A stretch of 64,000 nucleotides of DNA from Yokenella regensburgei ATCC 49455 (GCF_000735455.1 NZ_JMPS01000069.1:183008-247007), one strand, 5' to 3'. Shown: positions 42,845 to 57,083, counted from the first letter of the stretch. The notes: generated by a model not told the origin, from the letters alone. Numbers and translations are program-made.

Positions 42845-42863
42845 GCTAATGATTATCAGTTAG
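42845..42863. promoter_or_regulatory. Fur box of tonB
   Basis: GCTAATGATTATCAGTTAG matches the 19-base Fur consensus at 14 positions, with the core TAATGATTATCA intact, 20 bases before the tonB start. It predicts iron repression of tonB, as known in E. coli. Confidence 0.75.
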
Positions 42864-42882
42864 ATAAGAACTCAATAAACCT

Positions 42883-43641
42883 ATGGCTAATGTGTTAATG
42901 CCGAATGACTTCCATCCAGTGACCATGAATCCCCCACGCCGCTTTCCGTGGCCGACGCTGCTCTCTGTAGTGATTCACGGTGCGGTGGTTGCCGGGTTAC
43001 TTTACACCTCGGTACGCCAGCCGGCGCTTGAACTGCCTGCCGCATCGCAGCCTATTACCGTGACGATGGTCTCTCCGGCCGATCTTGAGCCCCCGCAGGC
43101 GGCACCTGCACCGCAGCCGGTAGCAGAGCCGGAGCCGGAGCCAGAAGTTATTCCGGAGCCGCCGAAAGAGGCGCCGGTCGTCATTCACAAGCCCGAGCCA
43201 AAACCCAAGCCAAAGCCGAAGCCAAAACCGGTGAAAAAGGTGGAAGAGCCGAAGCGGGACGTGAAACCGGTAGAGCCTCGTCCGTTCTCAACGTCGGAAA
43301 ATACCACCACCTCTTCACGCCCGGTCAGCAATAACGCCCCGGCGGCGGCAAGTAAGCCAGTGGTGAGTGCTCCGGCTGGCCCACGTGCGTTGAGCCGCAA
43401 TCAGCCGGGCTACCCGTCACGTGCGCAGGCGTTACGTATTGAAGGCAAAGTGCGGGTGAAGTTTGACGTCACGCCTGACGGCCGGGTAGAGAATGTGGAA
43501 ATTCTCTCCGCCCAGCCTTCAAACATGTTTGAACGTGAAGTGAAAACCGCCATGCGTCGGTGGCGCTACGAGCCGGGTAAACCTGGCACTGGCCTTATCA
43601 TGAACATTGAGTTCCGCCTGAAGGGCGTATCAATGAACTAA
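42883..43641 (+). CDS. tonB: TonB energy transducer
   Basis: 252 residues from the first ATG; an internal ATG at 42925 would give 238, near the E. coli 239, so the start is open. TonB spans the periplasm and passes proton-motive energy from ExbBD to outer-membrane receptors for heme, siderophores and B12. The membrane anchor (WPTLLSVVIHGAVVAGLLY) contains the conserved SxxxH. A Pro-rich segment has Glu-Pro and Lys-Pro runs, and the C-terminal domain has RALSRNQPGYPSRAQALRIE and MRRWRYEPGKPG. The receptor partner hmuR is in this window. Confidence 0.96.
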   Translation: MANVLMPNDFHPVTMNPPRRFPWPTLLSVVIHGAVVAGLLYTSVRQPALELPAASQPITVTMVSPADLEPPQAAPAPQPVAEPEPEPEVIPEPPKEAPVVIHKPEPKPKPKPKPKPVKKVEEPKRDVKPVEPRPFSTSENTTTSSRPVSNNAPAAASKPVVSAPAGPRALSRNQPGYPSRAQALRIEGKVRVKFDVTPDGRVENVEILSAQPSNMFEREVKTAMRRWRYEPGKPGTGLIMNIEFRLKGVSMN

Positions 43642-43650
43642 CCTGTTGTA

Positions 43651-43678
43651 TGCCTGAGCCGCTTCGGCGGTTCAGGCA
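43651..43678. terminator. Hairpin between tonB and yniA
   Basis: TGCCTGAGCCGC-TTCG-GCGGTTCAGGCA; the yniA stop codon lies inside it. No long T-run on either side, so it may need Rho or act as a 3' end stabiliser. Confidence 0.5.
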
Positions 43679-44532
43679 GCCAGTACCCTTTCCAGCGCTT
43701 TTTGCGCAACCAGTAGATTATTCCCTCCAAACAAAATGGCCCGGTTAATCAGCGTATAGAGCTGATACACCGGCTGTCTGTCGAGAAAACCTGCGGGCAA
43801 TGGCGATATGGACTGATAGCCGTCGTATATTTGCGGCGGTTGTTCCGGGTGTAGCGGTAGCATGGCCAGATCGCATTCGCGGTCGCCCCAGTAACAGGCC
43901 GGATCAAAAATAAATGGACCATCCGGGCCGAGCGCACAGTTTGATGACCAGAGATCGCCGTGAAGCAAAGAGGGCTGCGGCTGGTGGCTCGCCAGGCGCT
44001 GCTGAACATGCTCAACAATGGCATCAATGTTCCCGAACTCCATTCCTTTTTCGGCGGCCAGCTCCAGCTGCCAGCCGATACGCTGCTCGGCAAAAAAGGT
44101 TGCCCATCGGCGCTGCCAGGCGTTTGGCTGAGGGGTGGTAGAGAGATCGTTATCAAAGTCGAGCCCGAACTGTGGCTGTTCGCTCCACTGATGCAGGTGT
44201 GCCAGCTGTTGACCTAACAGAAACGCGTTGTGGGCGTCCAGCGGGCGTGCTGGCAGGTACTCCATCACCAGAAAGCTGTAATCGCGGTCGCTGCCGACGG
44301 CATACACCTCAGGTACGCGAACGGTTTTACTGCGTGACAAGAGTTCGAGCTGGTCCGCCTCTGCGGTAAAAATGGGCAACAGCTCACGCTCATCGCATTT
44401 GATGAAGAAATCTTTCCCGTGATAGCGCAGATGCCATGCTGCATGGATCTCACCACCGGGCAGTTCGTTGCGCAGTTCAATTTCGCCGCGTCCAAACTGT
44501 TCGCTCAACAGGTCTTCGATCGCTTGCCACAT
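43672..44532 (-). CDS. yniA: Fructosamine kinase family protein YniA
   Basis: The ATG at 44532 with GGGGAG upstream gives 286 residues starting MWQAI, as in E. coli YniA. The family phosphorylates ketosamines (fructosamine 3-kinase group). The phosphotransferase core is clear: the catalytic LLHGDLWSSN and metal-binding FDPACYWGDRECDLA. The natural substrate of YniA is not established. The gene faces tonB tail-to-tail, a junction not found in E. coli. Confidence 0.94.
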   Translation of the reverse strand: MWQAIEDLLSEQFGRGEIELRNELPGGEIHAAWHLRYHGKDFFIKCDERELLPIFTAEADQLELLSRSKTVRVPEVYAVGSDRDYSFLVMEYLPARPLDAHNAFLLGQQLAHLHQWSEQPQFGLDFDNDLSTTPQPNAWQRRWATFFAEQRIGWQLELAAEKGMEFGNIDAIVEHVQQRLASHQPQPSLLHGDLWSSNCALGPDGPFIFDPACYWGDRECDLAMLPLHPEQPPQIYDGYQSISPLPAGFLDRQPVYQLYTLINRAILFGGNNLLVAQKALERVLAA

Positions 44533-44785
44533 CACGTCTCTCCCCATGTTTTCTGCCTAATCATAACGTTAGCGCATAATCGCAGTACAAAAACACGAAC
44601 CAACGCACAACTGAGCGCTTTTGAAGCAATAAACGCACATAAAGTGCGTCTTTAGCCACAATTCAAAAGCAACGTACCCGACAACCGGTGTGATTATTCA
44701 GCTCATTGAGTAACCCATTGAGTTGTTTAAGCATAGTCGAAAGCACTAATTTGGCGACTCCTGCCCGTTGCCGGGCAGGGAGGTC

Positions 44786-45718
44786 TCAGTGATGACTGAG
44801 ATAATCGTAAATCGCCTGGGTATTTTCCAGTGAGCACAGGCGTGTTCCCTGGTTGATGGTGGCGGCGCTCCCGGCTGCGACCCCGAAGCGCACCATATCC
44901 TGCAGGCTGGCATGTTGCGCGAGTTTCAGGGTCATCGCTCCGACCATACTGTCACCGGCTCCGACGGTGCTCTGGCTCTTCATCGGTGGTGGAACGACCT
45001 GAACCACGCCATGTGCATCAACGCCCAGAGCCCCTTGTGGGCCGAGAGAAACCACAACACGCTGAGCTTTGCCAGAGGCGATGATTTCCTGGGCGGCTTT
45101 ACGCACGTCGTCTGGCTTCGTCAGTTCGCGTTGTAGCAGGGCACTGAGCTCTTTCTGGTTTGGTTTTACCAGCTCAATATTGCCGGTTTCCAGGGCCGCC
45201 GCCAGGGCTTCTCCGGAGCTGTCGACAATACAGCGAATACCGTTTTTTTGCGCGGCACGGATCAACTGCACCAGCCGCTGGCTTCCGATCCCCGGCGGCA
45301 GGCTGCCGCTGATAACGAGCAGGGAGCCTGCGGGTATCTGCAATACCTTTTCTTCCAGCTGGCGAAACTCATTTTCCGTCACCGCAGCACCGGGCATCAC
45401 GAAGCGGTACTGTTCGCCGCTGGACTGCACGTGAACGTGCAGGTTTTGCCGTGTCCAGTCTTTGGCCTCGACGGTTATCACCGGAACGTGCTCGTCTGCT
45501 AACAGGGCAACAAGGTGTTCGCCGGTGGCGCCACCGGCAGGAAAAATAGCGCAGGCTCGCCCGCCGAGAAAGGTAATGGCGCGGGCAACGTTAATGCCCC
45601 CGCCGCCGGGCTCAAACACCGGCGAGCTGCAGCGAAGTTTCCCTTCTGGATAAATCTGCGGCGTCAGCGTGGCGCTGTCGAGAGAAGGGGCTAAGGTCAG
45701 TGTATAAATATCAACCAT
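44786..45718 (-). CDS. pfkB: 6-phosphofructokinase II
   Basis: The ATG at 45718 preceded by GGAGGT gives 310 residues. PfkB is a ribokinase-family enzyme, the minor phosphofructokinase. The family signatures are present: N-terminal FEPGGGGINVARAI (residues about 36-49) and C-terminal STVGAGDSMVGAM with the catalytic Asp. The nucleotide motif KPNQKE is near residue 185. yniA follows after 253 bases. ydiZ, which lies between them in E. coli, is absent and no remnant is recognisable. Confidence 0.97.
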   Translation of the reverse strand: MVDIYTLTLAPSLDSATLTPQIYPEGKLRCSSPVFEPGGGGINVARAITFLGGRACAIFPAGGATGEHLVALLADEHVPVITVEAKDWTRQNLHVHVQSSGEQYRFVMPGAAVTENEFRQLEEKVLQIPAGSLLVISGSLPPGIGSQRLVQLIRAAQKNGIRCIVDSSGEALAAALETGNIELVKPNQKELSALLQRELTKPDDVRKAAQEIIASGKAQRVVVSLGPQGALGVDAHGVVQVVPPPMKSQSTVGAGDSMVGAMTLKLAQHASLQDMVRFGVAAGSAATINQGTRLCSLENTQAIYDYLSHH

Positions 45719-46021
45719 TACTGTTACCTCCATATAATACCCACAAGTACCATCCGAGTTAGTCTGGCACTTGACTCAGGAGAAAGGAAGAAACAACAAG
45801 CTGATTTACATATACTTAAACGCAAAGTGCGCTGTTTATCCTTATGAAATAAAACAAGTTATAAGAGACTTCTTATTCAAAAAATGAAATAAGAATTCAT
45901 TGCTATGTTATTCGAGCCTTTTTATAATTTCTTACCTTTCTCTGGAACTCCCATCGTTGATCCTCGTGAAAGTTTCCGGGACCGTTACAGGTCTCTTTTC
46001 TTGTTGTACGGACTCTTATAA

Positions 46022-46780
46022 ATGAAGCTTTTGAAGACAGTACCCGTGGCAGTGATGCTGGCGGGAGGCATGTTTGCGTCGATGCACGCGGCTGCAGATG
46101 ATACCGTTTTTACTGTCATGGATGACCCTTCCACCGCGAAGAAGCCTTTTGAAGGCAACGTCAACGGTGGCTATCTTGCACAGTCTGGCAATACCAAAAG
46201 TTCATCCCTGACCGCTGACTCTACGCTGACCTGGTACGGTGAAACCACGGCGTGGTCATTGTGGGGGAATGCAAGTAACACCTCATCTAACGATGAGCGT
46301 TCTTCTGAGAAATACGCGATTGGCGGTCGTTCTCGCTACAACCTGACGGACAGCAACTACCTGTTCGGACAGGCGAGCTGGTTGACTGACCGTTATAACG
46401 GCTACTATCAGCGCGATGTCCTGACCGTCGGTTACGGTCGTCAGTTCCTGAATGGCCCGGTACACAGCTTGCGCTTTGAATTCGGTCCTGGTGTGCGTTA
46501 CGACGAATACACCGACGGCGAAACGAAAACTCAACCGTTAGGTTATGCCTCCGGTACCTACGCCTGGCAGATGAGTGATAACGCGAAATTCACTCAGGGC
46601 GTTTCAGTATTTGGTGCCAGCGATACCACGCTGAACTCTGAAACCGCGTTGAATGTGGCTATCAATGAGCACTTTGGTATGAAAGTAGCGTACAACGTTA
46701 CCTGGAACTCGGAACCGCCGTCATCGGCACCGAACCATACCGATCGTCGTACTACCGTGACGCTCGGCTACAAAATGTAA
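46022..46780 (+). CDS. ydiY: DUF481 outer-membrane-type protein YdiY
   Basis: 252 residues, the E. coli length. Signal peptide 1-25 (cut after HAAA), then an alternating pattern of beta strands rich in Tyr, Gly and Asn, ending in LGYKM, which fits an outer-membrane beta-barrel. The role is unknown; E. coli ydiY is acid-induced. It is divergent from pfkB across a 303-base AT-rich gap in which I saw no gene. Confidence 0.92.
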   Translation: MKLLKTVPVAVMLAGGMFASMHAAADDTVFTVMDDPSTAKKPFEGNVNGGYLAQSGNTKSSSLTADSTLTWYGETTAWSLWGNASNTSSNDERSSEKYAIGGRSRYNLTDSNYLFGQASWLTDRYNGYYQRDVLTVGYGRQFLNGPVHSLRFEFGPGVRYDEYTDGETKTQPLGYASGTYAWQMSDNAKFTQGVSVFGASDTTLNSETALNVAINEHFGMKVAYNVTWNSEPPSSAPNHTDRRTTVTLGYKM

Positions 46781-46785
46781 TCCTG

Positions 46786-46811
46786 CGGGCCGGTTTTCCG
46801 GCCTGTTTTTT
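46786..46811 (+). terminator. ydiY terminator
   Basis: GGCCGG-TTTT-CCGGCC followed by TGTTTTTT, six bases behind the ydiY stop and touching the yniD stop on the other strand. Confidence 0.85.
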
Positions 46812-46917
46812 AGCCCCAGATCATCGCGGCCCAGCGTAGCAACAGCATGGCGCCACAGATGACTATCAATACCACCACCATTTTCCAGTGCTTATTGGCA
46901 AAGCGTTTTGTCGGCAT
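46810..46917 (-). CDS. yniD: Small inner-membrane protein YniD
   Basis: 35 residues, starting MPTKRFANKHWKM and ending WAAMIWG, the length and sequence type of E. coli YniD. A basic N-terminus precedes a single membrane helix (residues 13-33), so it likely sits N-in. Such small membrane proteins often regulate larger ones; no partner is known. It converges with ydiY and shares its terminator. Confidence 0.88.
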   Translation of the reverse strand: MPTKRFANKHWKMVVVLIVICGAMLLLRWAAMIWG

Positions 46918-47015
46918 CTTTCCGTCCTGTTTCCGTCTTTATCTAACAAAATAGTACACAGCTTCAGGTAAACGTTTAATCATCGCAGACAGAATTTTAC
47001 TTTCGCAGGTTCAAT

Positions 47016-47252
47016 ATGTTGGGCGAACAATCACAACGTAAAGAGTTATGCATAATGGGCAAGACGCTAAGAACTGCATGGTTTTTATTGTTTCTGTCAT
47101 TGGGGTCAGCTACAGGTTACGCAGCGACCTCGTCGAACTTTCAACATGGACAGAGAAGCTACGTTCAGCACTCACCGAGTGAGGGCGATGTGGCTGAAAA
47201 TCCGGATGAGCATATCAGGGAATCAATGGAACAATTATTCCGTAGATCTTAA
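47016..47252 (+). CDS. Small exported protein of unknown function
   Basis: 78 residues from ATG 47016 with AGGT six bases before it, or 65 from the ATG at 47055. The second gives a clean signal peptide (MGKTLRTAWFLLFLSLGSAT and on, cut near residue 23). The mature part is about 42 residues, polar and acidic, with no cysteine. I recognise no family. It lies between yniD and the thrS leader. Both the gene call and the start are inferred from signal peptide and ribosome site. Confidence 0.55.
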   Translation: MLGEQSQRKELCIMGKTLRTAWFLLFLSLGSATGYAATSSNFQHGQRSYVQHSPSEGDVAENPDEHIRESMEQLFRRS

Positions 47253-47399
47253 CGCTAATATCTTTCGGCTTAATAACATGGACGCAGATCAAGTGGAATG
47301 CCCGGACACTCATTAACATACTTTAATATGGCGCCAATGGTGTGTACTATTGTGGCTCGGTATCAGAAAGAGTTTGTGGGTACATGTGGGTTTTAGTAC

Positions 47400-47522
47400 A
47401 TCCTCATGTACATACTTTGCAGAGTGAAGCTTAGTGACGCATTCAACCTACTGATATTTATAAACTATTTAACTTTGTATGTGCTCTTTCGTGTGGGGCA
47501 CCACTGCAAATAAGGACATAAC
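47400..47522 (+). promoter_or_regulatory. thrS leader with autoregulatory operator
   Basis: The end of the leader, TTTCGTGTGG and CACCACTGCAAATAAGGAC just before the ATG, matches the E. coli thrS operator, where anticodon-like arms bind threonyl-tRNA synthetase and block ribosome entry at the AAGGA site. The full 270-base gap from 47253 contains no gene I would call. Confidence 0.55.
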
Positions 47523-49451
47523 ATGCCTGTAATTACTCTTCCTGATGGCAGCCAACGCCATTACGACCACGCAGTAAGCCCAATGGATGTCGCGCTGGAT
47601 ATCGGTCCTGGACTGGCGAAAGCCTGTATCGCAGGTCGCGTTAACGGCGAGCTGGTTGATGCTTCCGATCTGATCGAAAACGACGCTCAGCTGGCGATTA
47701 TCACCGCTAAAGATGAAGACGGACTGGAAATTATTCGCCACTCCTGCGCACACCTGCTTGGTCATGCTATCAAGCAACTGTGGCCGAACACTAAAATGGC
47801 GATTGGCCCGGTTGTTGACAACGGTTTCTATTACGATGTTGATATCGACCGCACCCTGACCCAGGAAGATGTCGACGCGCTCGAAAAACGTATGCACGAG
47901 CTCGCCGAGACTAACTACGACGTTATCAAGAAGAAAGTAAGCTGGCACGAAGCGCGTGAAACCTTCGTTAAACGCGGCGAGCCGTACAAAATTTCTATTC
48001 TTGACGAAAACATTTCCCATGATGATAAGCCTGGCTTGTATCATCATGAAGAATACGTCGACATGTGCCGTGGCCCGCACGTGCCAAACATGCGCTTCTG
48101 CCATCACTTCAAACTGATGAAAACCGCAGGAGCCTACTGGCGCGGCGATAGCGACAACAAAATGCTGCAGCGTATTTACGGCACCGCATGGGCTGATAAA
48201 AAAGCGCTCAATGCCTACCTGCAGCGTCTTGAAGAAGCGGCCAAGCGCGATCACCGTAAAATCGGCAAACAGCTCGACCTGTATCATATGCAGGAAGAAG
48301 CGCCGGGTATGGTATTCTGGCACAACGACGGCTGGACTATCTTCCGTGAACTGGAAACTTTCGTACGCTCCAAGCTGAAAGAGTACCAGTATCAGGAAGT
48401 GAAGGGCCCGTTCATGATGGACCGTGTGCTGTGGGAAAAAACCGGCCACTGGGACAACTACAAAGATGCGATGTTCACCACCTCTTCTGAGAACCGTGAA
48501 TACTGCATCAAGCCAATGAACTGCCCAGGCCACGTACAGATCTTCAACCAGGGTCTGAAATCCTACCGCGACCTGCCGCTGCGTATGGCGGAGTTCGGTA
48601 GCTGCCACCGTAACGAACCGTCAGGTGCGTTGCATGGTCTGATGCGTGTCCGTGGTTTTACTCAGGATGATGCTCACATCTTCTGTACCGAAGAGCAGGT
48701 GCGTGACGAAGTTAACGCCTGTATCCGTATGGTCTACGATATGTACAGCACCTTTGGCTTCGAGAAAATCGTCGTCAAGCTGTCTACCCGTCCGGAAAAA
48801 CGTATCGGTAGCGATGAGACCTGGGATCGCGCGGAAGCGGATCTGGCGGTCGCGCTGGAAGAAAACGGCATTCCGTTTGAGTATCAGCTGGGTGAAGGGG
48901 CGTTCTACGGCCCGAAAATTGAATTTACCCTGTATGACTGCCTCGATCGTGCATGGCAGTGCGGTACTGTACAGCTGGACTTCTCTCTGCCGACTCGTCT
49001 GAGCGCCTCCTATGTGGGCGAAAACAACGAGCGTCAGACTCCGGTGATGATTCACCGTGCGATCCTTGGGTCAATTGAACGCTTTATCGGCATTCTGACC
49101 GAAGAGTTCGCCGGCTTCTTCCCAACCTGGCTTGCGCCAGTGCAGGTTGTTGTCATGAATATCACCGATTCTCAGTCCGAATACGTTAACGAATTGACCC
49201 GTAAACTACAAAATGCGGGCATTCGAGTAAAAGCGGACTTGAGAAATGAGAAGATAGGCTTTAAAATCCGCGAGCACACTTTACGTCGTGTCCCGTATAT
49301 GCTGGTCTGTGGTGATAAAGAGGTGGAAGCAGGCAAAGTTGCCGTTCGCACCCGCCGCGGTAAAGACCTTGGCGTCATGGGCGTAGAGGAAGTGATTGAG
49401 AAGCTGCAACAAGAGATTCGCAGCCGCAGTCTTCAACAACTGGAGGAATAA
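47523..49451 (+). CDS. thrS: Threonyl-tRNA synthetase
   Basis: 642 residues, the E. coli length. Domains in order: TGS (1-62), editing domain with HxxxH ([10 protein letters not shown]), class II catalytic core with the zinc-ligand Cys in MNCPGH, motif 2 [13 protein letters not shown], and the C-terminal anticodon domain. It charges tRNA-Thr and clears mis-attached serine. It heads the thrS-infC-rpmI-rplT cluster and represses its own translation. Confidence 0.99.
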   Translation: MPVITLPDGSQRHYDHAVSPMDVALDIGPGLAKACIAGRVNGELVDASDLIENDAQLAIITAKDEDGLEIIRHSCAHLLGHAIKQLWPNTKMAIGPVVDNGFYYDVDIDRTLTQEDVDALEKRMHELAETNYDVIKKKVSWHEARETFVKRGEPYKISILDENISHDDKPGLYHHEEYVDMCRGPHVPNMRFCHHFKLMKTAGAYWRGDSDNKMLQRIYGTAWADKKALNAYLQRLEEAAKRDHRKIGKQLDLYHMQEEAPGMVFWHNDGWTIFRELETFVRSKLKEYQYQEVKGPFMMDRVLWEKTGHWDNYKDAMFTTSSENREYCIKPMNCPGHVQIFNQGLKSYRDLPLRMAEFGSCHRNEPSGALHGLMRVRGFTQDDAHIFCTEEQVRDEVNACIRMVYDMYSTFGFEKIVVKLSTRPEKRIGSDETWDRAEADLAVALEENGIPFEYQLGEGAFYGPKIEFTLYDCLDRAWQCGTVQLDFSLPTRLSASYVGENNERQTPVMIHRAILGSIERFIGILTEEFAGFFPTWLAPVQVVVMNITDSQSEYVNELTRKLQNAGIRVKADLRNEKIGFKIREHTLRRVPYMLVCGDKEVEAGKVAVRTRRGKDLGVMGVEEVIEKLQQEIRSRSLQQLEE

Positions 49452-49997
<546 letters not shown>

Positions 49998-50015
49998 GCC
50001 TTCAAGTAGCAAGGT

Positions 50016-50044
50016 CAGTGGGGCTTTCGAGCCTCACTGGTTTT
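50016..50044 (+). terminator. Hairpin between infC and rpmI
   Basis: CAGTGGGGCT-TTCG-AGCCTCACTG followed by GTTTTG. In E. coli the corresponding region takes part in the long-range pseudoknot through which ribosomal protein L20 represses rpmI and rplT; partial termination is also possible. Confidence 0.6.
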
Positions 50045-50068
50045 GTTCGCCTGGGTTTCGTTTATTAA

Positions 50069-50290
<222 letters not shown>

Positions 50291-50320
50291 GCCGTTAACG
50301 TTTATAACTTTTTTAACTAG

Positions 50321-50698
<378 letters not shown>

Positions 50699-50706
50699 GC
50701 CAGTTG

Positions 50707-50732
50707 AAAGAGGGAGCCTGTCTCCCTCTTTT
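50707..50732 (+). terminator. rplT terminator
   Basis: AAGAGGGAG-CCTGT-CTCCCTCTT hairpin followed by TTC, nine bases behind the rplT stop. Confidence 0.88.
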
Positions 50733-50753
50733 CATTTCAGGATGTTCGAACCA

Positions 50754-50782
50754 TTGACAATTGATCGCTAAGACTTTTCAAT
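50754..50782 (+). promoter_or_regulatory. pheM-pheST promoter
   Basis: Consensus -35 TTGACA (50754-50759) and a poor -10 TTCAAT (50777-50782) at 17-base spacing, about 40 bases before the leader peptide. Confidence 0.55.
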
Positions 50783-50819
50783 AAGGTTTTACGATATGAC
50801 AACACAAGGTAACGCAAGC

Positions 50820-50864
50820 ATGAATGCTGCTATTTTCCGCTTCTTTTTTTACTTTAGCACCTGA
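50820..50864 (+). CDS. pheM: pheST leader peptide
   Basis: 14 residues, [14 protein letters not shown], identical in pattern to E. coli PheM with five Phe. Ribosome stalling at Phe codons when charged tRNA-Phe is scarce prevents formation of the terminator at 50911-50937 and raises synthetase expression. AAGGT stands nine bases before the start. An in-frame ATG eight codons upstream (50796) could give a 22-residue version. Confidence 0.93.
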
Positions 50865-51968
<1,104 letters not shown>

Positions 51969-51980
51969 GGGCAGGAATAA

Positions 51981-54371
<2,391 letters not shown>

Positions 54372-54375
54372 ACCT

Positions 54376-54675
54376 ATGGCGCTTACAAAAGCTGAAATGT
54401 CAGAATATCTGTTTGATAAGCTTGGGCTTAGCAAGCGGGATGCCAAAGAGCTGGTAGAGCTGTTTTTCGAAGAGATCCGTCGTGCTCTGGAAAACGGTGA
54501 GCAGGTAAAACTCTCCGGTTTTGGTAACTTTGACTTGCGTGATAAAAATCAACGCCCGGGGCGCAACCCGAAGACGGGCGAAGATATTCCCATTACAGCC
54601 CGGCGTGTGGTGACCTTCAGACCCGGCCAGAAGTTAAAAAGCCGTGTCGAGAACGCTTCGCCCAAGGCAGAATAA
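54376..54675 (+). CDS. ihfA: Integration host factor alpha subunit
   Basis: 99 residues. HU/IHF fold with the DNA-bending beta arm: [20 protein letters not shown] holds the proline that intercalates, followed by the [13 protein letters not shown] strand. It pairs with IhfB to make sharp bends at specific sites. It is the last gene of the pheST transcript and also likely has its own promoter within pheT, as in E. coli. Confidence 0.98.
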   Translation: MALTKAEMSEYLFDKLGLSKRDAKELVELFFEEIRRALENGEQVKLSGFGNFDLRDKNQRPGRNPKTGEDIPITARRVVTFRPGQKLKSRVENASPKAE

Positions 54676-54687
54676 TCTGAACTAATT

Positions 54688-54712
54688 AAAAAGGCCGCAC
54701 TGCGGCCTTTTT
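54688..54712 (+). terminator. ihfA terminator
   Basis: AAAGGCCGCA-CTGCGGCCTTT hairpin with T-run, 12 bases behind ihfA. Confidence 0.9.
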
Positions 54713-54773
54713 CTTTTCTCACGACGGCACGCGCCGTAAAATCAAGTACATCACTCTTTACTCGACGGACACT

Positions 54774-55754
54774 ATGCGTTCCTGGGCCCAACTTCAACAA
54801 CGACGAAATCGTCGCTGGACGCTTGCGCTGTCCTTACTGCTGATTATCGCCATCATGCTGAGCCTGTGTGCAGGCGATCAGTGGATTGGCCCTGGCGAAT
54901 GGCTGAGTGCAAAAGGGCAGCTGTTCGTCTGGCAAATCAGGCTTCCCCGGACGCTGGCGGTACTGCTTGTGGGGGCCGCGCTGGCACTTTCTGGCGCTAT
55001 CATGCAGGCGCTCTTTGAAAACCCGTTAGCTGAACCCGGACTGCTGGGTGTCTCCAACGGCGCGGGGGTGGGCCTGATTGCCGCTGTGCTGCTTGGCCAT
55101 GGCGTGTTACCGGGCTGGGCGCTGGGGCTGTGCGCCATTGCCGGAGCGTTGCTCATCACCTTTATTTTGCTACGTTTTGCCCGACGTCACCTCTCAACCA
55201 GCAGGCTGCTGCTGGCGGGTGTTGCCCTTGGCATCATCTGTAGCGCTATCATGACCTGGGCGGTCTACTTCTCAACCTCGTTCGATTTACGTCAACTGAT
55301 GTACTGGATGATGGGGGGATTTGGGGGGGTAGACTGGCAGCAGCTATGGCTGATGATTGCCTTATTGCCGGTCATGCTGTGGGTGAGTGTGCAATCTAAG
55401 CCGCTGAACCTGTTGGCGCTGGGTGAGATTTCCGCCCGCCAGCTGGGTCTACCGCTGTGGCTGTGGCGCAGAGTACTGGTTATTGCAACCGGATGGCTGG
55501 TGGGGGTTAGCGTCGCCCTGGCAGGGGCGATTGGTTTTATCGGCCTTGTCATCCCACATATTCTGCGGCTCTGTGGGTTAACGGACCATCGGATCCTGCT
55601 GCCAGCCTGTATGCTGGCGGGGGGAAGTGTCTTACTGCTGGCGGATATTATCGCCAGAATGGCGCTTTCAGCTGCCGAATTGCCGATTGGAGTGGTGACC
55701 GCCACTCTCGGCGCACCCGTATTTATCTGGCTATTATTAAAGGCCGGGCGTTAG
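54774..55754 (+). CDS. btuC: Vitamin B12 ABC transporter permease BtuC
   Basis: 326 residues, ten membrane helices, FecCD family. Conserved [19 protein letters not shown] and [16 protein letters not shown] (the ATPase-contact region) are present. It imports cobalamin delivered by BtuF. It is followed by btuE and btuD. Confidence 0.97.
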   Translation: MRSWAQLQQRRNRRWTLALSLLLIIAIMLSLCAGDQWIGPGEWLSAKGQLFVWQIRLPRTLAVLLVGAALALSGAIMQALFENPLAEPGLLGVSNGAGVGLIAAVLLGHGVLPGWALGLCAIAGALLITFILLRFARRHLSTSRLLLAGVALGIICSAIMTWAVYFSTSFDLRQLMYWMMGGFGGVDWQQLWLMIALLPVMLWVSVQSKPLNLLALGEISARQLGLPLWLWRRVLVIATGWLVGVSVALAGAIGFIGLVIPHILRLCGLTDHRILLPACMLAGGSVLLLADIIARMALSAAELPIGVVTATLGAPVFIWLLLKAGR

Positions 55755-55782
55755 ATCCGCCTCCGTAATTAAGGGGAATGCT

Positions 55783-56337
55783 ATGCAAAATGATATCTTA
55801 AGTACCGAAGTGACCACGCTTGAAGGCGAGCATAAAACGCTGGAAGGCCTGCGCGGCAACGTGGTCCTCATCGTCAACGTTGCCTCAAAATGCGGGCTCA
55901 CCCCGCAGTATGAGCAACTGGAGAACCTGCAAAAAACGTGGCAAGGACAGGGGTTTACCGTACTGGGGTTCCCGTGCAACCAGTTCCTGGGGCAGGAGCC
56001 GGGCAGTGCGGAGGAGATAAAAACCTTCTGCTCGACGACCTACGGTGTCACTTTCCCGATGCTCAGCAAAGGCGATGTCAATGGCGACGATCGTCACCCG
56101 CTGTATCAGAAACTGGTTGAGGCGGCACCCACGGCTATTGCGCCGGAGGGAAGCGGCTTCTACGAACGTATGGCCAGTAAAGGACGTGCGCCGCTGTACC
56201 CGGACGATATCCTGTGGAACTTCGAAAAATTCCTCGTTGGGCGTAATGGGCAGGTACTGGCGCGTTTCTCACCGGATATGACCCCGGAAGATGCGGTGGT
56301 ACAGGAAGCTATCAAGCGCGCACTGGCGACCTCATGA
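55783..56337 (+). CDS. btuE: Thioredoxin/glutathione peroxidase BtuE
   Basis: 184 residues. Glutathione-peroxidase family with catalytic Cys37 in [18 protein letters not shown] and the WNFEKF motif. It reduces hydrogen and lipid peroxides and, despite its name and place in the B12 operon, is not needed for B12 uptake. It overlaps btuD by four bases (ATGA). Confidence 0.96.
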   Translation: MQNDILSTEVTTLEGEHKTLEGLRGNVVLIVNVASKCGLTPQYEQLENLQKTWQGQGFTVLGFPCNQFLGQEPGSAEEIKTFCSTTYGVTFPMLSKGDVNGDDRHPLYQKLVEAAPTAIAPEGSGFYERMASKGRAPLYPDDILWNFEKFLVGRNGQVLARFSPDMTPEDAVVQEAIKRALATS

Positions 56338-57083
56338 CCTTATTGATGCAACTGCAGAACGTCGAGGAAACGGCCCGCCTGGGGCCGTTTTCTGCTGAGG
56401 TTCACTGCGGTGAAATGTTGCACCTGGTCGGACCGAACGGTGCCGGGAAAAGCACTCTGCTGATGCGTATGGCCGGATTAACCCAGGGGAAAGGGCTAAT
56501 CAGGTTGAACAACCTTCCGCTGGAGGAGTGGTCTGAATCTGCGCTGGCGCGCCATCGCGCCTATCTTACGCAGCAGCAAACGCCACCCTTTGCGATGCCG
56601 GTCTGGCAGTATCTGACGCTGCATCAGGCCAATGCGCTGCAGAGTACCACGCTGGAATCGGTGGCAGAGGTGCTGGGTTTGACCGGGAAATTAGGCCGGG
56701 CCACTAATCAGCTTTCCGGCGGGGAATGGCAGCGAGTGCGGCTTGCCGCAGTGATACTGCAAATCGATCCGCGAACGAATGCCGACGGTCAGCTGTTGCT
56801 GCTGGATGAGCCAATGAACAGCCTCGACGTCGCACAGCAGGCCGCGCTGGATGGGCTCCTGAGCGAGCTGTGTCGCCTTGGCGTGACCATTGTGATGAGC
56901 AGCCATGACCTTAACCATTCGCTGCGTCACGCCCATCGCGTATGGCTGATGCGTGAAGGCCTGCTTATCGCCAGCGGTGCAGCAACGGATGTGCTGGCGC
57001 CAGGGCACCTTTTTGACGCCTGGAAAATGACCTTCCAGCGGCTGGAAGTCGCCGGGCATCAGATGCTGGTTGCAACCATCTGA
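56334..57083 (+). CDS. btuD: Vitamin B12 ABC transporter ATPase BtuD
   Basis: 249 residues. Walker [10 protein letters not shown], signature LSGGEWQRV, Walker [13 protein letters not shown] and the H-loop in [11 protein letters not shown]. It powers BtuC. btuC, btuE and btuD form one operon, followed by nlpC after 76 bases. Confidence 0.97.
   Translation: MTLLMQLQNVEETARLGPFSAEVHCGEMLHLVGPNGAGKSTLLMRMAGLTQGKGLIRLNNLPLEEWSESALARHRAYLTQQQTPPFAMPVWQYLTLHQANALQSTTLESVAEVLGLTGKLGRATNQLSGGEWQRVRLAAVILQIDPRTNADGQLLLLDEPMNSLDVAQQAALDGLLSELCRLGVTIVMSSHDLNHSLRHAHRVWLMREGLLIASGAATDVLAPGHLFDAWKMTFQRLEVAGHQMLVATI

Noticed and set aside
43190..43260. Short repeats in tonB (Lys-Pro and Glu-Pro codons)
   Set aside because: These are the normal Pro-rich spacer of TonB, not a mobile or CRISPR repeat.
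44533..44785. Possible ydiZ remnant or small RNA between yniA and pfkB
   Set aside because: No open frame or similarity visible; only two weak hairpins (near 44633-44649 and 44760-44780), not enough for a call.
47469..48608. 379-codon ORF opposite thrS
   Set aside because: Antisense shadow that would cover the thrS operator and start; no supporting motif.
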